Positions 36,338-48,229 of a stretch of 64,000 bases of DNA are shown one piece after another. The translations under genes were made by a program, and so were the position numbers. The notes beneath the pieces are model-generated. The model searched no databases, was not told the origin of the DNA, and saw only the letters and a program-made list of their open reading frames with translations. Within the stretch, counting starts at the first letter, position 1; every line of letters begins with the position of its first letter. Source of the DNA: Pseudisothecium myosuroides (taxonomy: Eukaryota; Streptophyta; Bryopsida; Hypnales; Lembophyllaceae); assembly GCA_951799445.1 (NCBI GenBank), contig OX637287.1:32816224-32880223 (forward strand), in the 5' to 3' direction.

Positions 36338-38724
36338 AAGGAAACTAGGGACCAAAGATTTTTTATTTTTTATTCAACTATTAATCCCTGATTGAATTAA
36401 AAAGACGAGAGACCAAAGAGAAGGAGACATTTAATGACTTTCAAAACAATTGTTTTACCTACTCACCAAATTCAATCTTTAAATACTCAACCATTTATAG
36501 TAATGATGATGAATATCAGTGTAGAAAACTAAAGCACTACATTTAATTTTCATTAATTTTTTAAACATTAAAAAAATCATATAATACATCAACAGACAAA
36601 AAAGAACAATCTACATGAATGAATCAAAGTAGATATGTTGAAGGATATTCATTCTGTCTAATGTTAAATGCATATTATGTCACAATTTCATCAAATGTGT
36701 TATGCTCTCATTTGCACAATTTATCATTCAATTTCATACATTTGTTTTGCTAAATCCTAATGGCATCCAAACATCTTCTTGATGAAATCTTAGAGCTCAA
36801 TAAAACCTTTTGTCATTGCATTGCAATAGACTCTTTTCTTATTATCTTAATGCCTTTGATGTATCATTTCTATGGGTTTTCTTTCTTATCCCCTTAGTAA
36901 CCAAGGAATAGTGAATATTTCAATGGTCACATAATTCATGTTTATATTGAAAAGTTGATGACTATCATCCAAGTTTTAGTGTATAATTTTGTTAATGATG
37001 TATTTTCAACATTGAATTAAGTTGAATTTATATTAATTAGTAATTTTTAATTTTATATGGAGTTTTTTTTTCCAAAAATATAATATTGTCGTGCACTATA
37101 TTTTAGCAATATTGATTTCTTTTTTTTTCCCCTAAAACTTGATATTGATCATGACATTCAAATTTTTTATTTTTTATTTTGAGCTAAAGTAATTCTAAAA
37201 AAAATTCCAAGTCTAGCTGTATTATTGTACAATGGCCTAACAAAAGTTTAAACCACCTCTTAGTCACCTCCCCCTTTGTTTCCAATACAAACATTCCAAT
37301 TTTATATTCAATCCTACACAGTTCTTATTTGTTTTTTACAGCATGGCTCTTTTACATAATCTCAATCAAACATTCCAACTTTCAATTCCAAAATACATGA
37401 ACTCTACTTTTGATGGATTTAAAAAATAAATTTTGTGATTTTATTTGATAATTGATGATTTAGTGATGAATTTTCAAAATTTAAATTGTGCATATATGTT
37501 GGAAATATCAATATACACATCTATTTCTTTAGAAAAAATTACAAAACAAACTCAAATCTTACACTTTAAAAGTTGAAAGGTTGCATGTTTTAAATTTTGT
37601 AAAATAGATATCTATATATTGAAACAATTCCAGCCTATGTGTATTCTCTACAAAGAATGATAATTAATTTGGATTCAATGAACCCAAATTTGAAATCAAA
37701 ATTTCTAAGTCTAGACTATATAATGTCTTTCAATAGTTTTACACTTGACCTTTGTAAGTTTAAAAAATCTTTGGCCATATATCAAGCAACCAAAAATTGT
37801 TTGCAATAATTTCATGTAATAAAAAAAAAACAATAGAATATAACTTAACCTTGTAAAGATGGATTTGTGACCAAGTTGTGAACCTTTAAGTTATTTTCAA
37901 TTTCTAAGTCTTGTTTATGAACGGAGATTGTTTTATTTTACTTTCCAAAAGAGAGATCATCTCTTTTATCTCTTTCTATGAATCATAAAATTCCCAAGTT
38001 TCTTTGTGAAGGTATTGAAATCAACTTGAATTCTTGAAGACAATTCAAACCAAATCCAAAATGAACAATACTTAAATAATCTAAATATTTTAGCATTTTA
38101 GGAAATCACATTTGTAAAATAAACTTGTAGTGCAAAATCATATTTCCATTGCATTCCTCATTAAAAAAAAAAAAAGTAGGTATTACTTACAGGCTCCAAC
38201 TTAAAATTTAATTCAGAAATTTCAGAATTTCAAATAGATGAAAATTTACTCCAAAAAGAGAAATACCAAACCAAATTTTTTGTAGCAATTTAGTGATTTA
38301 ATTGATTGTGAAACGACTTTTCGGACTCTTGGATCATTCCGGTCAGTGAAGTCGAGACTTGTTGCTTTTTTGAATCTGTCACTTGGTGAAGGACTTCTGT
38401 GATTGAATGGAAGCACCGATATTGGTTCAGGGACAATCTATTTGAGTATAGTAAGAGAACAATTCCACACACGGAACGCTTCCGATATGCCAACAGTCAG
38501 CCAAGAAATGAAATCACAAGAGCACGTGTCTGAACCCCCACAATCGTGTAGCAAAATTGAATGAATTTTCGCATGGTAAGTGCACAAAGAATGCAAGAAT
38601 AGTCTATGTCAAATAACCCTAAAGCATAAGCATTCTAAAGCTCTAGTGAACTATCTTCCTTGTCGAAGTGTGATCACTCAAATCAGACGATATCTGTTTC
38701 GACTCTAAATAAGCTTGAATGTCC
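36338..38724. other. AT-rich intergenic, no gene seen
   Basis: No supportable coding or structural feature. The frame at 38290-38493 has no recognised motif and may lie in transcribed flank of the SEC61 gamma gene. Confidence 0.45.
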
Positions 38725-38966
38725 CTGCACAGCAAACAAGATACGAGTCGGTGAGCAAACAATTAAAGCTTTAATGCTAACAAATAACAGACTCGTGGAA
38801 GGATACTCTGCTAAACAAAAACCCTAATGCTACCCTGTTTCGCAAGAAAACACTACTGCACTGCGAACACTAAAAAGATCTGCAGGTAGTTGGGCTTAAG
38901 CAGCTACCTCATATCCACGTATGAAAGAAAATAAAGGCAGACACAGAACCAAAAGAAAAAACTCAC
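38725..38966 (-). other. Putative 3'-UTR intron of SEC61 gamma
   Basis: On the minus strand, CTATAAG|GTGAGTTT lies 20 nt after the stop and TTTGCTGTGCAG|GGACATTC follows 242 bp later. Both are strong consensus splice sites. This is inference without transcript evidence. Confidence 0.4.
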
Positions 38967-38986
38967 CTTATAGGTAAAACAGCAAA

Positions 38987-39702
38987 TTATACAGCACCGA
39001 CAATGATGTTGTTAATTGGAATGAAGATGAGCTTTACAAAGAAGCCGATGAATCCCATTACTACAAACCCTAGCCCGGTCCTCACAGCGACCTTCGAGAA
39101 TTCTGCCAAGTGACAAAAACACAATTGCATCAAGTCAGTACGTGGATACATGTCTATGGATGAGTGCAGTGACATGTAACCGAAGTTACAAAACCCCTTA
39201 ATCACAGCTTCTAAGCATATATCTTTTGCGAAAGAAATACCGGTCGACACATCGTTTCTAACACTAGACTTCTGAAAACGTGTTCACGCGTTTACTGATG
39301 CTACAGCTCCACAAGACCTCGACGGGCTCTGAATTGAACTAACGATCGCAAGATCCCTCTTGATACATTTGCGATGACATTCCCTTTGCTTTTCAAGGCT
39401 CTTTCCACTATTGCCAATCAACACGCGATTCCACGCGAGGTAATTGACAAAGAAGAGATTCACTGCCAATAAAGCGAATGAATAAAAAAGCGCGTGATGG
39501 CAACCACGTGACACCAAATACCAGAATCTCAACATACTGACACTCCAAGCTCAAAAACAAAAGAAGCAAAAACCATAGAAGTCGATCGATCGGAAACCTC
39601 GAACTAACCTCTCTGATCTGGCTTGTGGCATCGTTTGACGAGCCGCACGCTGTCCTTTGCGAACTCTCTAATGGGCTTCACCACTGTGTCGACGGCCTCC
39701 AT
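38987..39702 (-). CDS. SEC61 gamma subunit of the ER protein translocon
   Basis: Two coding exons on the minus strand: 39702-39609 (ATGGAGGCC...) and 39102-38987 (TAA stop), joined in phase to give 69 residues, the usual length. Exon 1 encodes [20 protein letters not shown] followed by [11 protein letters not shown]. Exon 2 encodes [20 protein letters not shown] followed by [18 protein letters not shown], the single tail-anchored membrane helix. SEC61 gamma (SecE homologue) clamps the SEC61 alpha channel in the ER membrane for co-translational protein import. A good GT donor (38966) and AG acceptor (38725) downstream of the stop suggest an intron of about 242 bp in the 3' UTR. The gene looks intact. 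Confidence 0.97.
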
Positions 39703-40551
39703 CGCGTCAATGAACTGAAATCCCAACAATCGAAATGCAAAATCGGCCAGACGCTGCACGTAGACGACGTCGCGCGGATCGTGGGAGTCGATCTTTTCCA
39801 ATGCAGCGCAAAATCGAAAGAAAAAAAAACACGAGCTGAGAGCAACGAGAGAACTGTGAACTGTGAAACTCACTCGGAGAAGAAGAGGGTCTCATGACAA
39901 AGAAGGAGACGATCGTTTTCGGTACCAGACCTGAGGTACGGTTGTAGGTTCGGAACGGAATTGATTGGGCGGGTGACGATGTTGGTCATGGGGAGAGGTT
40001 CGGTGAAGGGGAGGATGAACGGTTCGGGTAATGGATGAATGTATTCGCCGTGGATTGGGAGGCAACCTTTGTGGACCTGGCTGTGTGGGTGAGTTGACTC
40101 ACTGTTCGTTGCTTGCAGTTCTTTGTGTACACGGAGTCACGAAGTCATCTAAGGTAGACTCAAGCGTATTACCCTACGCTCGGGTCAGATTCGTTAAAAA
40201 TTAATTCAAAATATAATTATATATGGCATGTAATGAAATTTCCAGAAATTATAATGTGGCATATTTGAAATGTGTAGAAATGTTAATGAAAATAATTTGA
40301 ATCTTCAAAAAAAAACCCAATGAAAAATGAAAAATGAAAAATAATACACATACTAAGGTGATTTTGCTTTATAAATGTAATAAAATCCATGAAACACATA
40401 ATGGCATGGCATGGCTTGCAACTATACAACTATAATGTATAGTATTACATTCATGCTGATAGATTGGCCATCAAATCCAAAATATCACAATCCTCAAACA
40501 ATTCCTCTAAATCCTGGTCATCCAAATCAATCTCTTTCTCACACTCATCAT

Positions 40552-43536
40552 CTACATTTGACCTTGCACCAAATAATAAGCCTCTGAGGTGTTTGCTTCT
40601 ATAGCTTGTATTTGGAAGTCTCTTTCAAATGCTCTATGTAATCCACATTTTTGCCATCCCTTTAGAATCATGGCAATTTGCAATCCAATTGTTTTCCAAG
40701 CTTCAAATAACCATGTGCATAACTTTTCTCGCAATGTTCCAATACTCAAATCAAGTTCAATGTGCTTAGTCGCACTTTCGATTTGTTCTTTGATACAAGA
40801 AGCAGACCATTGTTTGAAATGCATAGTAAAGCCACATTTAAGTGGCCTCTGCAAAATCACATCGGCAGGTTGAAGCTTTGATGTGCAATTTGTAGGAATG
40901 AATAGAACGTTGATAAAAGGATATTGTACCTTCATCCAGTTTAGAAATTGTTTGGACTTGTGAACAGACCAACAATCAATAAGCCATATCATTTTTTGCT
41001 TCTGAGGTAGCTGCAGCTTCTGCTTCACATCTTCAAAATATGGATGAAGAATCTCACGAACAAACTGTTGGCAAGTGTTGAAATTGGAGCAATGATTTTC
41101 AGTCATTGTAAACTGAAAACCAAAATTTAAGCAAAGTTTTGTCAAATGAGTCTTTGGCAAACACCTCACTGTTTTACCTGTGAAGATAATTTGCATTGGC
41201 AATAAAGTCCCATTTGATGCTGAAGACACGCATGCTGTGACTTGACGTTTATCCTCCATGCCAATAACTCTAATGTCCTTAGATCCCCTTTTCTCCCAAG
41301 TCCTTTCTCTGGCCATTGGTACAAGATGAATACCTAAACAACATTGAAATAATTAGTTCATGACATATAATAAAAAATTAACAAAAATATAAAATTTCCA
41401 ACACTTTAAATAATATAGGAGATGGGATTTACCAGTTTGATCTGTGTTTACCACCAAAGCTGGTGGAATATCATAAGCTCTTACAAGATAAGCTACTCTG
41501 AGAGCCATCATTCTCCCTTGATTCTCCCAATCTAAAGGGAGTTTTCCACATGCTGTGGTTGCACGCCTATAGCTCCACTTCAACTGATGCTTCAAAAAAT
41601 TCCGTGTCCATTCTATACTCACTTTAAATTTTCCAAGTAGCTCTGGTGCTCAAGAAGATAATACTCCCAAAATTATAGGTTGCACAATTCCTGCACTCAG
41701 TGACTGTCCTGCATCTCTCATGGCAATAAGCATATCACATATCTCTTTCAATATGTCAGGCCTTGATGAAAGAGGAGACTCATGCTGAGATGAGGAGACA
41801 AAACTATTTTGTCTTTGAATATATGGCAAAATTTTGGGCTTCAAAGCTCCCTCCTTGACCAGAGCCTTGCCATTTGTACTGAATAGCACAGCCCGGAGTT
41901 ATTAAAAATTAGAACTGAACAATTTCAAACAGAATATGATCAATGAACATGATTCAATAAAACCTTATTGCATATTAGAACTAAGTAGTAAACTATTGCA
42001 AATCAGATACTGAATGTACCTATGTACCTATTGCAAATCAGGTACTGAATGTATCCAAACCTTGCAATGAAATTCCGTTTCATTTGTTCTAGAAAAAAAT
42101 AGAAAGCAGATGTCAAAAGTTTATCATTTAATGATGATCAATGAACATGAAATCATCCTTTCATTAGTGGGTGTTTCATGCAAATTTTAGGTTCCTTTTG
42201 CACACCTTCTGTTCTTATTTGTACAGTTCAGTGAAAATTTTATTGTATTCCTTACAGAAGGTTCTTGAAATGCAACAACCATCCATGTGCTGAATTTTGA
42301 TTGACGAACTGATGAATGTGAGCTTAACAATGTTCTATACTATCTTGAACTTTTCTTTCTTTTTTCAAACAAATGAAACATAATTTCATTGCAAGGGCAA
42401 GGAACTGTCTTGAACTGCAGGTCATCAAGTATGTAGGTTGACATATTCATCAAAAAGGATCATTAAAATGCACTACAAATGAAAGTGTCTGAGATCAGTG
42501 TTTTTTTTTTCATCTTCCATGAAGTGGCAAAGTGGCGATATTAAATGTTACGGTGGTGCTCCAAGTTTCAACATTCATCCACATACTGGATAGAAAATGT
42601 GATACTACGTATCTATAATTCTATTCTCATTCACAATGTGGCGATTTCATCCAAGATTTTTCTTGAACTTGAAGTTTTATGGCGATTTCATCCAAAAATT
42701 TCCTAAAAATTTCCTATAGGCTTGGTGCTAGGTCAAAAATTTTGGTACAATTTTGCACCAAATCGCCGGAAAAAAAACCACTGTCTGAGATTCATTAATT
42801 AATCTCTAAACAAGTGAAACTAGTTAATGCACTATGAAACTAATTAATAAACTTCAAAATGAACATATGTAAGATTAATTAGAGAACGTGTTTGTATGGG
42901 GAACATGTCTGTGGAACAAATGTCCGAGGTTCATTAATTAGTCCTTAAGCCATGTTGTCCATTTCAATGAGAAAACGTGTAACCTAAAAAATTAGAGAAA
43001 TAGCCTCCATATTCAAGAACATACCTATGGGCTATCTTCAAGTAGTGCAATGCTCCCAAAATACTTTTATGTTGCTTCACAGCTGCTGCAATGAGTGGCC
43101 ACTTGTCTGCAGTGAACCAATTTTCGTATCGTCCTCTTCTTTTCTTTTGCATTGATTGTTGTGATACCGTTGCACATTGTATAGGCAACGAAGGAGTGAT
43201 CAACGTCATCTGCGGCAATTCACGAGGCCTCCCAACTTGTGGAAGGTCAAAAGATGTTTCGTCAGTACCACCAATAGTCTCTCGTAACTTACGAGGCCTC
43301 CCAAGTTGTCTCTTGACACTCACATTGTTGATGGAGTCATCCGGTACTTGTTCACTTGTCTCGAGCACTATTTTTCGAGGTCTCCCAAGTCACTTTTTCA
43401 CAACTGCATCTGTAGGTGCATGAGTATGTGACAGTTGTTGAGAAACAACAGATGAAAGTTTTTTCAATTCTGCTTCACGTTCTTCACGACTGATTGGCCT
43501 TGTAAACCTTGTTAGAAGAACTTGCATACTAGCCAT
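40552..43536 (-). pseudogene. Pogo-type DDE transposase with two in-frame TGA codons
   Basis: Exons 43536-43025, 41878-41433 and 41333-40552 join in phase to 580 codons. The N-terminal part starts MASMQVLLTRFTRPISREER and carries three AT-hook-like GRPR motifs (VGRPREL, two LGRPRK), followed by a helix-turn-helix region (KWPLIAAAVKQHKSILGALH). The catalytic core shows LVVNTDQTG (first Asp, spanning the exon 2-3 junction), IWLIDCWSVHKS (second Asp) and TSKLQPADV (third Asp, 37 residues later), the DDD triad of pogo transposases. In-frame TGA codons lie at 43390-43392 (codon 49, before the first GRPRK) and at 41650-41652. Everything else stays open and splice sites are good, so decay is recent or the stops are bypassed. 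It would cut and paste the surrounding element. Confidence 0.85.
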
Positions 43537-43599
43537 AGTGGAAAAATGCAATGTTTCTAAACCCTAGATCTAGAATGAATTCTAAGTCTACCAAAATGA

Positions 43600-43905
43600 T
43601 CAGTTTTCTCCTACACAGTCTTCTTCATCATTACTCTCAGAAGATTCCTCTCTTTGTACTCTTTTTCTTTTCTTGCAAAACGAAATTGGCAACAACCGCT
43701 TCTTGGATCTACATCTACACCTCTTTGCCCTCTCTCTGATAGCATCAACAATTGACAAAGATCGAGCTAATTTCAATTTACAGCAACAATAAGTCTGCGC
43801 ACAACCTACACAACTACAAATTTCAACACCTTCCATTAGAGAAGTGCAAAATAGAATACAACTCCATTGGTGATACAATATCCTGCACTCATTTTCTTTC
43901 TTCAT
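43600..43905 (-). CDS. Small cysteine-rich ORF inside the pogo element
   Basis: An ATG-initiated frame of 101 residues lies 63 bases upstream of the transposase start and on the same strand. It has 13 cysteines, clustered as CSCVGC...YCCC (residues 30-42) and RCRC (62-65), then a basic stretch (CKKRKRVQRE) and an acidic tail (SSESNDEEDCVGEN). The spacing could suit metal binding, and the basic patch a nuclear signal. It is not a known transposase domain to me. It could be an accessory protein, an unrecognised 5' exon of the transposase, or chance. Confidence 0.35.
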   Translation of the reverse strand: MKKENECRILYHQWSCILFCTSLMEGVEICSCVGCAQTYCCCKLKLARSLSIVDAIRERAKRCRCRSKKRLLPISFCKKRKRVQREESSESNDEEDCVGEN

Positions 43906-44000
43906 GAATGTGAACCAGCTAATTTTTTGACAACTAAAGAATTCGAGCGCCGTAGCGCCGAAGCCGTGTGTAGCGCCGAAGTCTAAGTAGCGCCAAAGCC

Positions 44001-44027
44001 GTCAGTGCCTAATATTATGGCACTGAC
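44001..44027. repeat. Perfect 9-bp inverted repeat in pogo subterminal region
   Basis: GTCAGTGCC (44001-44009) and GGCACTGAC (44019-44027) flank a 9-base AT spacer, close to the three GTAGCGCCGAAG-like repeats. It may be a transposase or promoter site. Confidence 0.7.
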
Positions 44028-45821
44028 AGCTAACTGTCAGTAAAGTGTTGCATTATCCAATAAAACTAGAGTAAAGCTGGAGTAAAGCTGGAGTAAAGCC
44101 TGGAAGACCCTCGTCCAGTTGACAAAGCTTGAGTTTAGGCTGCAGGAAAGGGGGAGGACCTTTGCTAAAGTGTACGAATAATTCCGAAGCCCATCCCTCG
44201 AAAATCAGGAAACTCTAAATGGAGCTAACGAAAGAGAAATACTGCGAAAAAGAAAAGATTTCGAATGGCCTATGACGAATCTGACCTCAACGTACGGTAC
44301 CACCCTTATTTGCAATTTGAATATCTTGGGCCAACTCTAAGATGGGCACATATTTCAGAAGTGTGGGCTTGTTTCACGAATCAAACCCAAGTGGAATTAC
44401 AATTTTCCGATTAAAATTATAATTTATGTGAATTTTTGAAGTGGTCAACCCTGAAATTACAAAACCGTGCATAGAGTGGACTCATAAATGTCCTATTAAC
44501 AACCCATAACCGCCTTTCCATGTGTCTATTAACACTTACGTATTCACCAATAAATGGTTGATACGATACCCCTTGTGGCATTGATGCACTTATTTTGTCA
44601 TATAAATGAATAGATTTGGATGAATTTTGTGGCGGAATTGGGGCTAAAAGTAGGGTGATGGAAATAGGCAGTTGGAGGAAATGGATTGGTCTACCTTATT
44701 AAAGCACCTTACACAACAAAAATGACTCATTCAACATTTGATCTAAAATTATGACAAAAAGAACACTATCAATGAGACACATGTCGATTCAACGTTCATT
44801 GAAGCTCCATCAAAACCGGGCATGCATGCCACCTCGAGCAAGCAAGTGACAAACAATGCCACAAATATACTCAAGTTATAATTCAAAGTTCGAAACATGA
44901 GCATACCATTCATTGGTCAATTACATTAAATTTTTGGAGATATGAGCTCTGAAAATTAAATTGCTACATACATCTACACTAAGCTCTAAAACCTAGGACA
45001 AGTTTAGATTTTAGTTTCACGCATTGCTGGCATTAATACTACAAAGTACCATTGGAAGTAGTGGAATGCCACAAAATTAACAAAATTAACATAAGTAATT
45101 TGCTTTGCATAACTTCATTGGAAAGGGAGTCCACCAACGTGACGTAATTTCTAAGTAGGTTAAGGTGAATTCAGTAATCATTATCAGATACCCAATTAAC
45201 CTAATTGTTGATCGAGTTGGAAATCAAGAATCTATAGAGTTATCTTACTTCTACCTCTGTCTCAAAATAATAATGCTTCAATGGAGATATCAATATACAA
45301 CTTAATTCAACAATTGATGTCAATAGATTCAAAAAAAATTGCGTTGTTGAGATTATTTTTACAATAAAGTAGTCCTATTCATTGGGAACTGAATTCACTT
45401 AAGGCAAACCAGCCTAAAACCGCCAACTTCCTATTTCCGCCAAGCTACTTTTGGCCCCATTTCCGCCACAAACCCCATCTAAATCCACTTCTTTTTCTGA
45501 CAAAATCAGACCATTAATGCCACAAAGGATAACATGTCAATCTTTCATTGGTCAATACATAAGTGCTACTAGATGCATGGAAGGGTGGTTATAGGTTGTT
45601 AGTAGGACGTTTATGACCATTCTATGGGTGGTTTTGTAATTTCAGGGCGGCCCACTTCAAAAATTCATAGAAATTACAATTTTAATTGGAAAATTATAAT
45701 TCCAATTGGGTTTGATTTGTGAAACAAGCGCACACCTCTGAAAAATAATTTCCCCTCTTGGAATTGGCCCCAAGATATTCAGATTGCAAATCAGGGTGGT
45801 AATAGGCTTGTCTACTTTAGA

Positions 45822-46176
45822 GCACAGAATCGCGAAATGACCTGAATCAGACAGAAGTAGTCGCATTAGCACTCCTTAAATTTGACACATTAAAAGCTTA
45901 CATTTACTAGTATTTTTGAAGAGTCCTTACTCACCAAATGTACTCCATAAGTAGTCAACTAATTAATCACCAAGTGGAATGTAGGATAAAGCTCACTAAA
46001 CTTAGGATGAACAGTGACTTCAAGGGCCATTGCTTAAAAATTGTTAGGATTGAGTGCCATAAGAATAATTTGATAATAACTTAGGATGAACATTGATTTC
46101 AAGGGGCTTGGAAGATTTGTCATTCAAATATGGCATGTCGTAATTCCTTAGTGCGTGATGGTGTGGATGCTTTTAA
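45822..46176. repeat. Dispersed repeat fragment, also near 59640
   Basis: The text around 45975-46060 (ACTAAACTTAGGATGAACAG, then TTCAAGGGCCA and GGATTGAGTG) recurs with changes at about 59650-59725. No gene here. Confidence 0.5.
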
Positions 46177-46786
46177 TCCTTTAAATTCCAAAGTTTTTTT
46201 GGTCAAAACAAGAATATAGGCAAAATCTTTTAGTACATGTCGGATTATTGAGGATAGAAGAGTTGAAGTAAAAAAAGTAACCGTATTAAATTGGAGGAAG
46301 AGTGGTAGACAATGGGTGTGCAAAAGATTTGGACAATCCACCGTCAGAATTGCAAGAATTTAGAGTTTCCTAACAATGTATAAAATGTTGTGACATATGA
46401 CAAATGTGCAAATACAGGTCTGTAGCTAGCACTAGCAATGTAATAAAAGATTCACTTCAAAGACCTTGGGATTCAGTAGATATTGCTTCTATGATTCATA
46501 TAGTGCAATCAACACTAGAAAATACACCTTCAATTTATGAAAATACATTCTTAATATGAGAAACACTTAATATGGGTGTATATAAAATTTTTTACTTGAA
46601 ATTGACACAAGTTCAATTGTACTTCTTTTGTGATGCAATTGTATTTTTCAAATGTGATTGCTCCAATTTATTCTCTATTAAATTAATTATTGACCTTGAT
46701 TTTCTAACTCACTTCCAATTCCTCTCAGATTATGAATTATTTTTATTATTCTCACTCAAAATTATAATTTTATGGGACTTAAAGGG
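46177..46786. mobile_element. Possible second TTAA-flanked element (610 bp)
   Basis: Ends TCCTTTAAATTCC and, inverted, CCCTTTAAGTCCC are flanked by TTAA on each side (46173-46176, 46787-46790). The ends resemble but differ from family A, and the interior is unrelated as far as can be seen. No transposase frame. Confidence 0.45.
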
Positions 46787-46790
46787 TTAA

Positions 46791-48229
46791 GACAAACGTC
46801 TGTTTTGTTTTATTCTGTGATGTACACCAGGATCTCCTAAACTGTTGGGTTAACAAATGGTAGGTTTAGTATTAATGGAAAGCCCTTAGGAAGTGTATGT
46901 GCACAGAATAAGTTTGGTCATGTCTTCACAAGCAGGACAAAAGATATTGAATTTGAAGTTTCTTTTGTACTAAAAAACAAGAAAATTGGTTGCAAAGAGC
47001 CATGGGGCCTTTGGGTTGTTAGACCTATACATTGACAAGCTATAAAACACTTCACCGACCTTGACATTGCTCCAATACTTATATTTTTACTTTACTTTCA
47101 CTCTCACTCTTACCTTCTAATTTTATTTTTTATTTTTTATTTTTATTCTTAAATTTTATTTGGCATACTTTTTTTGTATGCCAAACAATTATTTAAGAAA
47201 AAAACAATGCAAAGATTGATATCACACACAATATTAAACATTAGTGTTGTAGATAATTTGTCCCATTTAAAGAATTAAAAATTGGATATGAAAGGAGATT
47301 TAAGAAAGGATTCTTCATCACTTTTGTAGAAATTACAAATGCCATATTAATTATGGTTGTAGCAACGATATAAGATATACTAGTATACACTATTAAGACA
47401 ACTGTTTTCTATACTATTAAAACAAGTATCTGTTTGTTTTGTTTGACATATCTCAAGATCTCTTAGATTGCTAAGCCGGTCACCAATGCACAAAGTGAGT
47501 TTTGTATCATTTAAACAAATTGACAGTTTTTCACGATATTGACAATGATAATTTAACTTTTGGAGGATTTTTTGGATCAATTATGTGCATCATGAACTTT
47601 AGTCTTTGGACAAAAAAATTGAATTTAAAAACGCATTATACGGCTGCAAATTATGAATTGAATGCATTGTCCAATTCAACAAATATTTCAAATATAAGGG
47701 CATTAAGATGTATCAATGGTCTATATTGAAACCTATACACTCTCTATAATGGCTAATGCTATCCTATGCTCTCAATTCCAAAAACAAATTCAAGTATTTT
47801 GAGAACCAACATCATTTGCATGTCTATCAAATTGTTGGTATTTTAAATTCTATGAATGTCAATTTCTTTAAATTTTTTGTGTACAACAATCTGAAATGAT
47901 GTATACCAATATGCCAAGGCACAAAAAAAATTTAGGAACTCTAAAAAAAACTTGACAAAAGATAAAGTAATTCCAAATCATATTGAACAAAACTGAGTTT
48001 TAAACATGGTTAATTTTGAAATTGATTTTCTTTCAAATCACAACTAATTTTTTCTTCAAACTTCTATGGTATCGTGTAGCATGTCGTACACTACAACTTT
48101 CATATATACACTTTTGGATTTCGTCCATTGATACTTATGATATGGTTGTTTGAATGAAAATGTTTCCAATTTGTAGTCAATTTTGTTCGTCATTGTCTCG
48201 GTCATTGTACCGAAGGAAAAGTGTAGAAA
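46791..48229. other. AT-rich intergenic, no gene seen
   Basis: Two stretches near 46800-46900 and 47420-47520 share short words (TCTGTTTG/TTTTG, AAGATCTC), hinting at an old repeat. Nothing coding was recognised. Confidence 0.35.

Larger units (their letters stand above)
40172..44297 (-). mobile_element. Pogo-like (Tc1/mariner superfamily) transposon, 4126 bp
   Basis: Terminal inverted repeats of 22 bp match at 18 positions: the left starts CCCTACGCTCGGGTCAGATT and the right, inverted, starts CCGTACGTTGAGGTCAGATT. TA lies outside both ends (40170-40171, 44298-44299). The host element's intact right arm preserves the empty site with one TA, confirming the limits. The interior carries a minus-strand transposase with two introns and, upstream, a small cysteine-rich frame. 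Subterminal copies of GTAGCGCCGAAG lie at 43951-43995. Confidence 0.9.
40148..45821. mobile_element. Long-TIR element interrupted by a pogo-like transposon
   Basis: Arms of about 430 bp are inverted copies. The left arm is 40148-40171 continued at 44298-44705, and the right arm is 45412-45821, with a loop of about 0.7 kb between. Shared blocks include GGTTTTGTAATTTCAGGG, CCACTTCAAAAATTCA and GTGAAACAAGC (right-arm orientation). The terminal part of the left arm (TCTAAGGTAGAC...) is separated from the rest only by the pogo element. No coding region lies in the loop, and a target duplication could not be settled. MULE or foldback type are both possible. Confidence 0.7.

Noticed and set aside
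45250..45280. CTACCTCTGTCTCAAAATA, a Stowaway-like end
   Set aside because: No inverted partner was seen downstream, so only one end is visible and no element was called.
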